DNA of 64,000 bases from Anabaena sp. WA102 (GTDB taxonomy: Bacteria > Cyanobacteriota > Cyanobacteriia > Cyanobacteriales > Nostocaceae): positions 3,533,501 to 3,597,500 of the forward strand of contig NZ_CP011456.1 of the NCBI RefSeq assembly GCF_001277295.1, written 5' to 3'. The notes beneath the pieces were generated by a model. The model was given only the letters and a program-made list of their open reading frames with translations, searched no databases and was not told the origin of the DNA. Made by a program: the position numbers and the translations under genes. The first letter of the stretch is position 1. Each line of letters starts with the position of its first letter. Positions 17,732 through 27,066 of this stretch are shown here, in pieces.

Positions 17732-17857
17732 AGTAGGTGAACACAATAAAACCAAACTGTGTAAAGAAATGTAAAATCGCCCAAACCCTCTTCACTCTTG
17801 CCTCTTGCCTCTTGCCTTTTGCCTTGCCATAACGACAATTTTCAACGCTCACCTACT
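17732..17857. mobile_element. 126-bp MITE-like repeat, copy 2 (inverted)
   Basis: The same element as at 1776-1901, in opposite orientation, also exactly 126 bp and flanked by TA (17730-17731, 17858-17859). The purine-rich unit run in the interior differs slightly. It abuts the broken restriction-modification fragment. Confidence 0.7.
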
Positions 17858-17904
17858 TAGAGTAAAAACTGGTAATATTAACCAATATTAATTTCCTATT
17901 TACA

Positions 17905-19065
17905 TTGAAAACCCAAAATGTCTCCTATTTACCTCTCTCTCCTCATGGTGCAAAAATAATATTAGGAAACAATATTACACCAGAACAATTAGTAGTTCCC
18001 CTTGCACCCACTCCTAAAACAATGTTTGGACCCCGTGCAGCTTGTTTATTATCACCAACAGGACCATTATGGGTATCAGATACAGGACATCATCGTTTAT
18101 TAGGGTGGCAAAATTTACCCACAAAAGATCATCAACCCGCGGACTGGGTAATAGGACAAACTGATTTTTTTCATGAAGGACAAAATGCTAAGGGTACACC
18201 AGGAAAATCTACACTTAGTGTCCCTACAGGTATTTGTAAATGTGGTAATGGTTTAGCTGTTGCCGATGCGTGGAATCACCGCATTTTAATCTGGTACAAT
18301 ATACCAGAAGATAGTCATGTTCCCGCAGATTTGGTATTAGGACAAACTAACTTTATTGATAATGAACCAAATCGAGGTAATCAACAACCTGCGGCTAATA
18401 CGTTACATTGGCCTTATGGTATTTTTTATCATCAAGGTAAGTTATTTGTAGCTGATACCGGAAATCGTCGGTTATTAATTTGGAATCAATTACCCACAGA
18501 AAATGGACAACCTGCGGATATAGTTTTGGGACAACCGGATATGATATCACGCAATGAAAATGGGGGTGGTTCTCCCACTGCCGCCAGTATGCGTTGGTGT
18601 CATGATATCACCCTTTGGGATGATAATTTAGTTGTTGCTGATGCAGGTAATAACCGGGTAATGATTTGGGAAGGAACACCAACAGAAAATAATGCCCCTT
18701 GTGCGGTGGTTTTAGGACAAAAAAACTTCAATTTTGTGGAATTAAATCAAGGTGTTTATTTTCCTAGTGCAAGTAGTTTAAGTATGCCCTATGGGGTAGA
18801 TGTTGCGGGGGATTGGTTAATAGTTGCTGATACAGCTAATTCCCGGTTGCTAGGATGGAAGAAACAAGCATCTATTTTATTATTGCAGGGTGCGATCGCT
18901 GATGGTGTGATGGGACAAGATAACTTTACAAATAAAAGCGAAAATCGGAATTTTGGACTACCAACAAGACAAAGTTTAAATTGGTGTTATGGAATTAAGG
19001 TTTGTGGGGAAACTGCGGTGGTTGCTGATTCTGGGAATAATCGCGTTTTGATTTGCAAGTTTTGA
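17905..19065 (+). CDS. NHL-repeat (beta-propeller) protein of the extended hyp operon
   Basis: 386 aa, start apparently TTG at 17905. At least five repeats of the form VADxxNxRxLxW appear (VSDTGHHRLLGW, VADAWNHRILIW, VADTGNRRLLIW, VADAGNNRVMIW, VADTANSRLLGW, VADSGNNRVLIC), each with a PADxVLGQ-type strand, which predicts a six-bladed NHL propeller. In Anabaena PCC 7120 an NHL protein of this type (alr0693) is upstream of hypF in the extended hyp operon between hupSL and hypF. The same position here supports a hydrogenase-linked role, still undefined. It ends 39 bp before hypF. Confidence 0.85.
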   Translation: MKTQNVSYLPLSPHGAKIILGNNITPEQLVVPLAPTPKTMFGPRAACLLSPTGPLWVSDTGHHRLLGWQNLPTKDHQPADWVIGQTDFFHEGQNAKGTPGKSTLSVPTGICKCGNGLAVADAWNHRILIWYNIPEDSHVPADLVLGQTNFIDNEPNRGNQQPAANTLHWPYGIFYHQGKLFVADTGNRRLLIWNQLPTENGQPADIVLGQPDMISRNENGGGSPTAASMRWCHDITLWDDNLVVADAGNNRVMIWEGTPTENNAPCAVVLGQKNFNFVELNQGVYFPSASSLSMPYGVDVAGDWLIVADTANSRLLGWKKQASILLLQGAIADGVMGQDNFTNKSENRNFGLPTRQSLNWCYGIKVCGETAVVADSGNNRVLICKF

Positions 19066-19104
19066 TTATTTCACGCAGAGACGCAGAGGCGCAGAGGAGG
19101 AAGG

Positions 19105-21456
19105 ATGAGAATAGAGGAAATTCGGGTTTGTGGGACTGTACAAGGTGTGGGTTTTCGTCCTACTGTGTATCGTTTGGCGAAGGTTTTTGGGTTAAAGGGT
19201 GATGTTTGTAATGATGGGAAAGGGGTGTTAATTCGTGTTTCTGGTGGTGAGGAAGAAATAACGGAGTTTGTCAATAAGTTATATCAAGAATGTCCTCCTT
19301 TGGCAAGAATTAAGGAGTTGATTAGAAGTCCATATTTAGGGGAGTTTGATTTTAATACTTTTGTGATTTCTCGTAGTGTTAATAGTGTGGTGAAAACTGA
19401 GATTTCTCCTGACACGGCAAGTTGTCCCCAATGTCAAAGGGAGATTTTTGATCCTTTTAGTCGTTATTTTCGTTATCCTTTTACTAATTGTACTCATTGT
19501 GGTCCAAGGTTGAGTATTATTCGCGCTATTCCCTACGATAGAAATAATACTAGCATGGTGAATTTTCCAATGTGCCAGGAATGTGAAAAGGAATATCAAG
19601 ATGTAGAAAATCGTCGGTTTCATGCCCAACCTGTGGCTTGTTTTGTATGTGGACCTCGTGCATGGTTAGAAAGGACTGACGATAAACCTGTGATTTCTGA
19701 TATGTTTTCCATGTTGGATGATGTGGATGCTGTTTGTACGTTATTACAAAAGGGTGAAATTGTTGCTATTAAAGGTTTAGGTGGTTTCCATTTAGCTTGC
19801 GATGCCACTTTAGAAAATGCAGTTCTAAAACTCAGAAATCGTAAAATTCGTTATCATAAACCTTTGGCTTTAATGGCAAGAGATATTAATATTATTTCTG
19901 AATATTGCTATGTTAATGATTTAGAAAAGGAATTGTTAACAAATTCTGCTGCACCAATAGTTTTATTAAATATTAAAGATCAGAGTAAATTAGCACCTTC
20001 TATAGCCCCAGGGCAAAATACTCTTGGTTTTATGCTACCTTATACACCGTTACATCATTTAATTCTCAGAAGAATGAAAGTACCAATAGTCTTAACTAGC
20101 GGTAATATTTCTGATCAACCACAATGTATAGATAATGAAGATGCAAAAGATAAATTATCAAAAATAGCTGATTATTTTCTTTTACATAATCGTGATATTG
20201 TTAATAGAGTAGATGATTCTGTAGTGCGAGTTATTGATAATCAAATTCAAACCCTCAGACGCGCTAGAGGATATGCACCAGCACCAATTCTTTTACCTCC
20301 AGGTTTTAAAAATATACCGCCTATTTTAGCAATGGGTAGTGAGTTAAAAAACACCTTTTGCTTATTACAAGAAAGTGAGGCGATTTTATCACAACATTTA
20401 GGAGATTTAGAAAATGCGGCTGCTTTTAATGCTTATCAAGAAACATTGAATTTATATCTGAATTTATTTCAACATCAACCAGAGATAATTGCTATTGATA
20501 AACATCCAGAGTATTTATCTTCTAAACTTGGCAAAGAACTAGCAGAAAGTAATAACATTAAATTAGAAGAAATTCAACATCATCATGCCCATATAGCTGC
20601 CTGTATGGCAGAAAATCAAATTTCCTTAGATACAAAACCCATTTTAGGAATAGCTTTTGATGGGTTAGGATATGGTGAAGATGGTACACTGTGGGGAGGA
20701 GAATTTTTACTAGCAGATTATTGTAACTCTCAAAGATTAGCTACATTTACACCAATGGCAATGATAGGAGGAAAACAGGCAATTTATCAACCTTGGAGAA
20801 ATACATACTCTCAATTAATTAATGCTTTTACTTGGGAAGAAATCAAAGAAAAGTACAGTGATTTAGAAATCATCAAATTTTTAGAAACTAACAACCCAAA
20901 ACTACTCAACCAAATCATAGAAAAAGGTATTAATTCACCCTTAACATCATCAGTAGGCAGATTATTTGATGCAGTTGCAGCCGCAATAGGTATTTGTCGA
21001 GAACAATGTAGTTATGAAGGACAAGCAGCAATAGAAATGGAAACAATAGCTGATGTCAATATTTTAAACAATGATGAAGAAATTCTAAATTATTCCTTTA
21101 AATTTAAAAAATCAGATAATATTTATTATATAAATACATCTCCAACATGGCGAGAAATCCTCAATGATATTAAACAGCACATATCCTCATCAAAAATAGC
21201 TGCAAAATTTCATAAAAGTTTAGCTATTACTGTTGTAACAATGGTTCAACAAATTAGACAAGAACACGAATTTCACCAAGTAGCATTAACAGGAGGAGTA
21301 TTTCAAAATCGAATTTTATTACAACAGGTAAAAAAGCGATTAGAAAAATTAGAAATTAACGTATTAACTCACAGTATATTACCGACAAATGATGGCAGTT
21401 TATCATTAGGACAAAGTGTAATTACAGCCGCTAAATACTTAAAAGAAATAACATAA
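19105..21456 (+). CDS. hypF: Carbamoyltransferase HypF ([NiFe]-hydrogenase maturation)
   Basis: 783 aa, normal length. It makes the carbamoyl group, transferred to HypE, from which the CN ligands of the NiFe site arise. Domains: acylphosphatase (about 4-90, VQGVGFRPTVYRLA), zinc fingers with four CxxC pairs (CPQC 107-110, CTHC, CQEC, CFVC), YrdC-like domain (about 200-385, KGLGGFHLACDA ... SGNISDQP), and Kae1-like domain (about 400-780; HHHAHIAACMAE, GIAFDGLGYGEDG, LTGGVFQNRIL). It leads the hyp cluster with hypC 58 bp downstream. The small CTCTGCGT repeat occurs on both sides of the gene. Confidence 0.97.
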   Translation: MRIEEIRVCGTVQGVGFRPTVYRLAKVFGLKGDVCNDGKGVLIRVSGGEEEITEFVNKLYQECPPLARIKELIRSPYLGEFDFNTFVISRSVNSVVKTEISPDTASCPQCQREIFDPFSRYFRYPFTNCTHCGPRLSIIRAIPYDRNNTSMVNFPMCQECEKEYQDVENRRFHAQPVACFVCGPRAWLERTDDKPVISDMFSMLDDVDAVCTLLQKGEIVAIKGLGGFHLACDATLENAVLKLRNRKIRYHKPLALMARDINIISEYCYVNDLEKELLTNSAAPIVLLNIKDQSKLAPSIAPGQNTLGFMLPYTPLHHLILRRMKVPIVLTSGNISDQPQCIDNEDAKDKLSKIADYFLLHNRDIVNRVDDSVVRVIDNQIQTLRRARGYAPAPILLPPGFKNIPPILAMGSELKNTFCLLQESEAILSQHLGDLENAAAFNAYQETLNLYLNLFQHQPEIIAIDKHPEYLSSKLGKELAESNNIKLEEIQHHHAHIAACMAENQISLDTKPILGIAFDGLGYGEDGTLWGGEFLLADYCNSQRLATFTPMAMIGGKQAIYQPWRNTYSQLINAFTWEEIKEKYSDLEIIKFLETNNPKLLNQIIEKGINSPLTSSVGRLFDAVAAAIGICREQCSYEGQAAIEMETIADVNILNNDEEILNYSFKFKKSDNIYYINTSPTWREILNDIKQHISSSKIAAKFHKSLAITVVTMVQQIRQEHEFHQVALTGGVFQNRILLQQVKKRLEKLEINVLTHSILPTNDGSLSLGQSVITAAKYLKEIT

Positions 21457-21514
21457 AAACCTCTGTTGTCTCCGCGCCTCTGCGTGAGATAAATCTTAAA
21501 AAAGGAAAACTAAA

Positions 21515-21760
21515 ATGTGTTTAGGAATACCCGGACAAATAACAGAAATAACCAACCGCGAACATAAACTAGCTATGGTTAATATTGGAGGAGTCAAAAG
21601 ACAAATAAATATAGCCTGTATAGTTGACGAACAACACCCACCAGAAAAATGTATAGGAGATTGGGTATTAGTTCACGTCGGTTTTGCCATGAACAGAATC
21701 AACGAACAAGAAGCCGCAGAAACATTACAATTATTGCAAGAAATAGCCGCCTTGCACTAA
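21515..21760 (+). CDS. hypC: Hydrogenase maturation chaperone HypC
   Basis: 81 aa. It starts MCLGIPGQI; Cys2 is the essential residue that holds the Fe(CN)2CO unit with HypD and contacts the large-subunit precursor. The remaining sequence (VNIGGVKRQINIACI ... VGDWVLVHVGFAM-like GDWVLVHVGFAMNRI) matches the family. It acts in the cytosol on HupL. Located between hypF and hypD. Confidence 0.97.
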   Translation: MCLGIPGQITEITNREHKLAMVNIGGVKRQINIACIVDEQHPPEKCIGDWVLVHVGFAMNRINEQEAAETLQLLQEIAALH

Positions 21761-21891
21761 AGTACAAGGCTAATAGCAAAAGTCCGTTAAAACGGACTGG
21801 AAAAGCAAAATAATGACATTCTAGCTAATCAATTTATGTTTTGTGAAGTAATTAATCCAAAATCTAAAACCTAAAAAAATTTAAAATTGAT

Positions 21892-23043
21892 ATGAAATAT
21901 GTAGATGAATTTCGCAACCCTGAAAAAGCCCTCGCTTTACAACAAGAAATAATCAAACTCAGCCAACAAATAGACAAACATATCAAAATAATGGAAGTAT
22001 GTGGAGGACATACTCATGCTATTTTTAAATATGGAATCGAAGAAATATTACCCGATAATATAGAATTAATTCATGGTCCTGGTTGTCCAGTTTGCGTCAT
22101 GCCTAAAGGGAGAATAGATGATGCGATCGCACTCTGTCAACTACCCAACATCATATTTACCACATTTGGCGACGCAATGCGAGTACCTGGTGCAAAAACC
22201 AGCTTATTGCAAGCCAAAGCCCAAGGCGCTGATATTCGCATGGTTTACTCACCATTGGATAGTCTGAAAATAGCCAAAGAAAACCCCAATAAAGAAATAG
22301 TTTTCTTTGGTTTAGGCTTTGAAACCACCGCCCCTAGTACCGCACTTACCATACTTCAAGCAGCCGCAGAAAATATCACTAATTTTAGTATGTTTTCTAA
22401 TCATGTATTAGTAATTCCCGCCTTGCAAGCATTATTAGAAAATCCCGATTTACAACTTGATGGTTTTATTGGTCCTGGTCATGTAAGTATGGTAATAGGA
22501 ACAGAACCTTATGAATTTATTACCCAACAATATCATAAACCCATCGTTATTTCTGGCTTTGAACCATTAGATATATTCCAATCAATTTGGATGTTATTAA
22601 AACAAATAGTAGAAAATCGTTGTCAAGTTGAAAATCAATATAATCGTTTAGTAGAACCTAGGGGAAATCAAAACGCATTAATAGCCATGAATCAAGTTTT
22701 TACAGTCCGTGAAAAATTTGCATGGCGAGGTTTAGGAGAAATCCCCAATTCCGGTTTTAAAATTCGTGCAGAATATGCCCAATTTGATGCTGAAGTTAAA
22801 TTTACCATTCCTAATTTAAAAGTAGCAGATCATAAAGCTTGTCAGTGTGGAGAAATTCTGAAAGGAGTTTTAAAACCTTGGCAATGTCAAGTATTTGGAA
22901 CAGCTTGCACACCAGAAACACCCATAGGGACTTGTATGGTTTCTTCCGAAGGTGCTTGTGCAGCATATTACAAATATGGGCGACTTTCCACTATGGCTAA
23001 AAGAGATAAATCAGGTGTATCTCCACAATCGCTATCAGTCTAA
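21892..23043 (+). CDS. hypD: Hydrogenase maturation protein HypD
   Basis: 383 aa. HypD is the [4Fe-4S] scaffold with HypC where the Fe(CN)2CO centre is assembled. Visible motifs: EVCGGHTHAIFKYGIEE (about 36-52), HGPGCPVCVMP (about 63-73), GFETTAPSTA (about 144-153), GPGHVSMVIG, and a C-terminal cysteine set (CQCGEILKG, CTPETPIGTCMVSSEGACAAYYKYG) that binds the cluster. Next gene starts 24 bp downstream. Confidence 0.97.
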   Translation: MKYVDEFRNPEKALALQQEIIKLSQQIDKHIKIMEVCGGHTHAIFKYGIEEILPDNIELIHGPGCPVCVMPKGRIDDAIALCQLPNIIFTTFGDAMRVPGAKTSLLQAKAQGADIRMVYSPLDSLKIAKENPNKEIVFFGLGFETTAPSTALTILQAAAENITNFSMFSNHVLVIPALQALLENPDLQLDGFIGPGHVSMVIGTEPYEFITQQYHKPIVISGFEPLDIFQSIWMLLKQIVENRCQVENQYNRLVEPRGNQNALIAMNQVFTVREKFAWRGLGEIPNSGFKIRAEYAQFDAEVKFTIPNLKVADHKACQCGEILKGVLKPWQCQVFGTACTPETPIGTCMVSSEGACAAYYKYGRLSTMAKRDKSGVSPQSLSV

Positions 23044-23067
23044 ATTGCACAATTTGAGGAAAATTAT

Positions 23068-23283
23068 ATGCCTTTTGTCACTGTTCAAATTGGTAAAGGT
23101 CACTCCATAGAAAAAAAGCGAAAATTAGTTAAAGCTGTAACTGATGCTTTAGTTTCTGCTTTAGGAACAAAACCCGAATGGATAACCGTACATATTGACG
23201 AATTTGAACGGGAAGATTGGGCAGTTGGTGGGGTTTTACATTACGATAAACACAATGGTAGACATGAAGAGACAGGTAGGTAA
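23068..23283 (+). CDS. 4-oxalocrotonate tautomerase-like small protein
   Basis: 71 aa. The mature protein would begin with Pro (M-PFVTVQIGKGHS), the catalytic N-terminal proline of the tautomerase superfamily. The helix KKRKLVKAVTDALVSALGTKPEWITVHIDEF is characteristic. A tautomerase-like gene between hypD and hypE is also known in PCC 7120, so the position is conserved, but no role in hydrogenase maturation has been shown. The C-terminal tail (HYDKHNGRHEETGR) is charged. Confidence 0.85.
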   Translation: MPFVTVQIGKGHSIEKKRKLVKAVTDALVSALGTKPEWITVHIDEFEREDWAVGGVLHYDKHNGRHEETGR

Positions 23284-23351
23284 TTAATTAACGATGACAG
23301 GCAAGATGCCTGTCCCACAAGAAAAAAATATAATTACAAAGCAATTTTAAA

Positions 23352-24446
23352 ATGCCAATTAACCCTAATCAAAATTCACTCTTTCAAAAAATCGAACAAG
23401 TCCGTCGTCGTCAAGGAAAAGTAAGAGATACTCATATTAATTTATCTCATGGTAGTGGTGGTAAAGCCATGAGAGATTTAATAGATGATATATTTGTAAA
23501 AAGTTTTGATAATCCCATACTTGCCCAATTAGAAGACCAAGCCACATTTGATTTAGCCAGTCTTTCTCAACATGGAAAGCGACTAGCATTTACCACAGAT
23601 TCTTATGTAGTAGACCCCTTGTTTTTCCCTGGTTCAGACATAGGAGAACTAGCAATAAATGGCACAATTAATGATTTAGCCGTGAGTGGTGCAAAACCTT
23701 TATATCTCACCTGTAGCGTCATTTTAGAAGAAGGTTTACCAGTAGAAACATTACGCCGTGTAGTTGCCAGTATGCAGAAAGCAGCCCAAAAAGCTGGAGT
23801 GCAAATAGTGACAGGAGACACCAAAGTTGTTAATCGTGGTTGTGCTGATAAATTATTTATAAATACTGCTGGTATTGGTATAATTCCCCCAGGAATTAAT
23901 ATTTCTCCTCACAACATTCAACCGGGAGACGTGGTAATTATTAATGGAGAAATAGGAAATCATGGTGCAGCAATATTAATTGCTAGAGGAGAATTAGCAT
24001 TAGAAACAGATATAGAAAGTGATTGTCAACCATTACATGAATTAGTCGCCGAAATCATCAAAGTTTGTCCTCAAATTCACGCCATGCGAGACGCAACCAG
24101 AGGAGGTTTAGCCACAGTATTAAATGAATTTGCCCTCACCGCAAACGTAGGCATACGCATTAATGAAAACGCAATTCCTATTCGAGAAGAAGTAAATGGA
24201 GTCTGTGAAATACTCGGTTTAGAACCCTTGTATTTAGCCAACGAAGGAAAATTAGTCATAATTGCACCAGCAGAAAAAGCCGATTTAATATTAGAAACAA
24301 TGCGAAATCATCCCACAGGAAAAGACGCATCTATTATTGGTGAAGTTATTACTAACCCATCAGGAATAGTATTATTAAAAACTGCTTTTGGTGCAGAAAG
24401 AATAATAGATATGCTAGTAGGTGATCAACTTCCCAGAATTTGTTAA
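23352..24446 (+). CDS. hypE: Hydrogenase maturation protein HypE
   Basis: 364 aa. HypE dehydrates the carbamoyl on its C-terminal cysteine to thiocyanate, the CN donor. The AIR-synthase-like ATP-binding domain is visible (LSHGSGGKAMRDLI about 27-40; FTTDSYVVDPLFFPGSDIGELAINGTINDLAVSGA). The protein ends in PRIC, the required C-terminal Cys motif. A small ACAGGCAAGATGCCTGTCCC palindrome separates it from the tautomerase gene. Confidence 0.97.
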   Translation: MPINPNQNSLFQKIEQVRRRQGKVRDTHINLSHGSGGKAMRDLIDDIFVKSFDNPILAQLEDQATFDLASLSQHGKRLAFTTDSYVVDPLFFPGSDIGELAINGTINDLAVSGAKPLYLTCSVILEEGLPVETLRRVVASMQKAAQKAGVQIVTGDTKVVNRGCADKLFINTAGIGIIPPGINISPHNIQPGDVVIINGEIGNHGAAILIARGELALETDIESDCQPLHELVAEIIKVCPQIHAMRDATRGGLATVLNEFALTANVGIRINENAIPIREEVNGVCEILGLEPLYLANEGKLVIIAPAEKADLILETMRNHPTGKDASIIGEVITNPSGIVLLKTAFGAERIIDMLVGDQLPRIC

Positions 24447-24508
24447 ATACCTCATTCTTCCTCCCTCTGTGTCCTCTGTGCCTCTGTGGTTCGTTTAAAA
24501 AAAAGTAT

Positions 24509-24850
24509 ATGCACGAACTAGGAATAACCCAAAACATCATCGCTATAGTTAGCGAAAACGCCCAAAACAAAAAAGTCCAAAGAGTATTATTAGAAATTGG
24601 CAAATTATCAGCTATTATGCCAGATGCAATTAAATTTTGTTTCGATATTTGTTCCCAAGGTACAATAGTTGAAGGGGCAATATTAGAAATATTAGAAATA
24701 CCCGGAATGGCTAAATGTCGTCAATGTAGTACAATCTTTCCGATAGATAAACCTTTTGGAATTTGTCAATGTGGTAGTGTGCAATTAGATATCATAGCTG
24801 GTGAAGAATTAAAAATAAAAGCAATTGAAGTGGAGGAATTATGTGTGTAA
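24509..24850 (+). CDS. hypA: Hydrogenase nickel-incorporation protein HypA
   Basis: 113 aa with start at ATG 24509 (MHELGITQNII); the N-terminal Met-His are the nickel ligands, so the longer upstream open frame, which is only the dispersed CTCTGTG repeat, is not coding. The zinc site is CRQC ... CQCG (about 74-95). It works with HypB to deliver Ni to the hydrogenase large subunit. It overlaps hypB by 10 bp. Confidence 0.96.
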   Translation: MHELGITQNIIAIVSENAQNKKVQRVLLEIGKLSAIMPDAIKFCFDICSQGTIVEGAILEILEIPGMAKCRQCSTIFPIDKPFGICQCGSVQLDIIAGEELKIKAIEVEELCV

Positions 24851-25665
24851 CCTGCGGCTGTTCTGATGATAATCAAATGACAATTACAAATATGGAAAAT
24901 GCAGATCATCATACTCATACTTTACCAGATGGGACTGTAATTACTCATTCTCATCACCATGAAGAAACACCCCAAATTCACGCTAAAATTTATAATACAA
25001 CGATATCTTTAGAACAAGAAATTTTAGGTAAAAACAACTTATTAGCTGCCCAAAATCGCGGCTGGTTTAAAGGTCGAAATATTCTGGCTTTGAATTTAAT
25101 GAGTTCTCCTGGTGCGGGAAAAACTACATTATTAACTCGGACTATTAATGATTTAAAAGATAAATTATCTATTAGCGTGATTGAAGGTGATCAAGAAACT
25201 ACTAATGATGCGGAAAAGATTAAGCAGACAGGTTGTGAAGTCGTGCAAATTAATACGGGTACAGGCTGTCATTTAGACGCATCAATGATAGAAAGAGGTT
25301 TGCAGGAACTTAACCCACCTTTAAATTCTGTGGTGATGATTGAAAATGTCGGAAATTTAGTTTGTCCGGCTTTATTTGACTTGGGAGAAGCTGCTAAGGT
25401 GGTAATTTTATCAGTGACAGAAGGGGAAGATAAACCAATTAAGTATCCTCATATTTTCCGCAATAGTGAAGTTATGATTATCACGAAAATTGATTTATTG
25501 CCCTATTTGCAATTTGATGTTCAACGCTGTATTGAATATGCAAAACAGGTTAACCCAAAAATACAAATTTTCCAAGTTTCTGCTACTACTGGGGAAGGGT
25601 TGGCAGGTTTATATGGTTGGTTATCTCAACAGGTGAATAATTCTGCTAATTTAATTTCTCTATAA
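24841..25665 (+). CDS. hypB: Hydrogenase nickel-incorporation GTPase HypB
   Basis: 274 aa. The N-terminal MCVTCGCS is the high-affinity metal motif; a His-rich stretch follows (HHTHTLPDGTVITHSHHHEE, about 21-41), which may store nickel. SIMIBI GTPase motifs: P-loop SSPGAGKTTL (about 89-98), EGDQETTNDAEKI, IENVGNLVCPALFDLGE, and TKIDLL for guanine recognition. Last gene of the hyp operon. It is followed by another copy of the CACAGAGGCACAGAG repeat. Confidence 0.97.
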   Translation: MCVTCGCSDDNQMTITNMENADHHTHTLPDGTVITHSHHHEETPQIHAKIYNTTISLEQEILGKNNLLAAQNRGWFKGRNILALNLMSSPGAGKTTLLTRTINDLKDKLSISVIEGDQETTNDAEKIKQTGCEVVQINTGTGCHLDASMIERGLQELNPPLNSVVMIENVGNLVCPALFDLGEAAKVVILSVTEGEDKPIKYPHIFRNSEVMIITKIDLLPYLQFDVQRCIEYAKQVNPKIQIFQVSATTGEGLAGLYGWLSQQVNNSANLISL

Positions 25666-25773
25666 ATTAATGTGCTTTGTGTTGAGTTTAATATTTTTTT
25701 TACTAACCACAGAGGCACAGAGGACACAGAGAAAATAAAAAATGCTTAATTCATGTTTATATTACACTATTTT

Positions 25774-25800
25774 CGTAGGGTGGGCATTGCCCACTCTAAT
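25774..25800. repeat. Palindromic GGGTGGGCATTGCCCACTC repeat, possible terminator
   Basis: The palindrome GTGGGCATTGCCCAC lies about 110 bp after hypB and before the convergent methyltransferase gene. A second copy (GGTGGGCAATGCCCACC) is at 31828-31848, again just 3' of a gene. It is a common dispersed hairpin of Nostocales and might act as a bidirectional terminator. Confidence 0.5.
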
Positions 25801-25810
25801 AAAATTAGCT

Positions 25811-26419
25811 TTATTTTTGAAAAATAGTTAATAATACAAACCCCAATAAATTATAGTGACCTACACAAGTTAATCCAGCATTATTACCCATTTCTTCTCT
25901 TTGTTTTTTGCTGTAAAACCGAATTCCTGTAGGAGAGTGGGGCGTAATTTGACATGGTGATGAGTTATTAAAATGAATATCTACTAAATAAAATTTACCA
26001 CTAGGAGAAAGTACCCTTGCTACCTCATTTAAAACCTGTTCTGGTTGGGGATAATGCAAAAAGCTGATAGTATTAAAAACTGCATCAAATTGTCCCTCAG
26101 CAAAGGGTAGATTTTCAGCATTACCTTCCAGATAAATTAATCGGGGACGGTGGCGATTATTTTGTCTAGCTATCCGCAACATTTGGGGAGACAAATCTAA
26201 ACCTGTGGCTGTAATTTCTGGAAATTGAGTTGCTAATCTATCTAATAAGCGTCCAGTACCACAACCTAAATCTAGAATATTTGCATGAGGTAACAATTCA
26301 ACTTTTGTAATTAATCTTTGGTGAATAGCTTGATAAATAAAAGAAGGAAATGTCCAATCATAACTATTTGCCCAACGGTCAAATAGTTCTTTTTTATTAT
26401 TTACAAAATTGCTAATCAT
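25811..26419 (-). CDS. Class I SAM-dependent methyltransferase
   Basis: 202 aa. Motif I is ILDLGCGTGRLLDRLA (about 47-62), the acidic end of strand 2 is TGLDLSPQML, and the motif around FDAVFNTISFLHYP followed by RVLSPSGKFYLVD is typical of the Methyltransf_11/UbiE-like group. Substrate unknown. It is convergent with the hyp operon and probably not part of it. Confidence 0.8.
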   Translation of the reverse strand: MISNFVNNKKELFDRWANSYDWTFPSFIYQAIHQRLITKVELLPHANILDLGCGTGRLLDRLATQFPEITATGLDLSPQMLRIARQNNRHRPRLIYLEGNAENLPFAEGQFDAVFNTISFLHYPQPEQVLNEVARVLSPSGKFYLVDIHFNNSSPCQITPHSPTGIRFYSKKQREEMGNNAGLTCVGHYNLLGFVLLTIFQK

Positions 26420-26469
26420 GGCTGGTATATTTTTGTGTTAATTTTATTATAACAAAATAATAAGATATA

Positions 26470-26658
26470 TCCCCGACTTCTTTAAGAGGGTGTTTGAAAA
26501 GTCACGATTGCTGTATCAAATGTTTTACCCCTCCCTAACCCTCCCCTTATAAAGGGGAGGGAACTGGATTTTCTTGTTTCTCCCCTTTGTAAGGGGGGTA
26601 ACAATGTGATGAAAATTACGGGATACCACTTTTAAAACATCCTCTAAGAAGTCTGGGA
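26470..26658. repeat. CCCCGACTTCTTTAAGAAGTCGGGG-type palindrome split by a MITE
   Basis: The left half CCCCGACTTCTTTAA ends at 26485 and the right half TAAGAAGTCTGGGA starts at 26645. Between them sits the TNA-type MITE (26486-26644). Removing the MITE and one TAA gives the same hairpin found intact at 28500-28531 and 32449-32481. Confidence 0.7.
26486..26644. mobile_element. 159-bp MITE-like element, TNA target (copy 2)
   Basis: Ends GAGGGTGTTTGAAAAGT and, reverse-complemented, GAGGATGTTTTAAAAGT, flanked by TAA on both sides (26483-26485, 26645-26647). The interior carries CCCTCCCC...GGGGAGGG-type palindromes. Same family as 12831-12980. Confidence 0.7.
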
Positions 26659-26694
26659 TATGGTAATTTTAGTGATTAAAATATAATTTAGGAC

Positions 26695-27066
26695 TTACAA
26701 CCAATCTCGATAGGCTGAAATTTCAGTTACTCCAATTTCAAAAGGTGATCCTTTTCCAAAAGGAGGATAAACGCGAATTTTGGCATTTTTAGTCAATCTT
26801 TCCAGTCTATTTCCCAATTGGGGAATATTGCTGACTATATGCCAATAAGCAACTATATCGGGACAGTCTACAATTAACATCAAAGTAGTCTTATCTGTGG
26901 TCATGTACCACTGACAATTAGATAGTAATACTTGGGTAATGCGATCGCACGCATAAAAGAAGCATCTACCTATAGATTGTTCCAACTCCAAATGGAGGAT
27001 ACCATCCTCTTTTGTTACCTTTGTCGGAGGTAAATCATCGGGAGGAAGCAAAGAAAGTTTAGACAT
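26695..27066 (-). CDS. Conserved hypothetical protein in flavin-monooxygenase operon
   Basis: 123 aa, soluble. I do not recognise the family. The sequence has a beta-rich look (ILHLELEQSIGRCFFYACDRITQVLL; TLMLIVDCPDIVAYWHIVSNI) and a Pro/Gly-rich C-terminal segment (KIRVYPPFGKGSPFEIGVTEI). Its start overlaps the end of the upstream luciferase-like gene by 8 bp, so the two are likely translated together. Confidence 0.6.
   Translation of the reverse strand: MSKLSLLPPDDLPPTKVTKEDGILHLELEQSIGRCFFYACDRITQVLLSNCQWYMTTDKTTLMLIVDCPDIVAYWHIVSNIPQLGNRLERLTKNAKIRVYPPFGKGSPFEIGVTEISAYRDWL

Noticed and set aside
24352..24603. Minus-strand 83-aa open frame across hypE-hypA
   Set aside because: Antisense shadow of two certain genes and a dispersed repeat.
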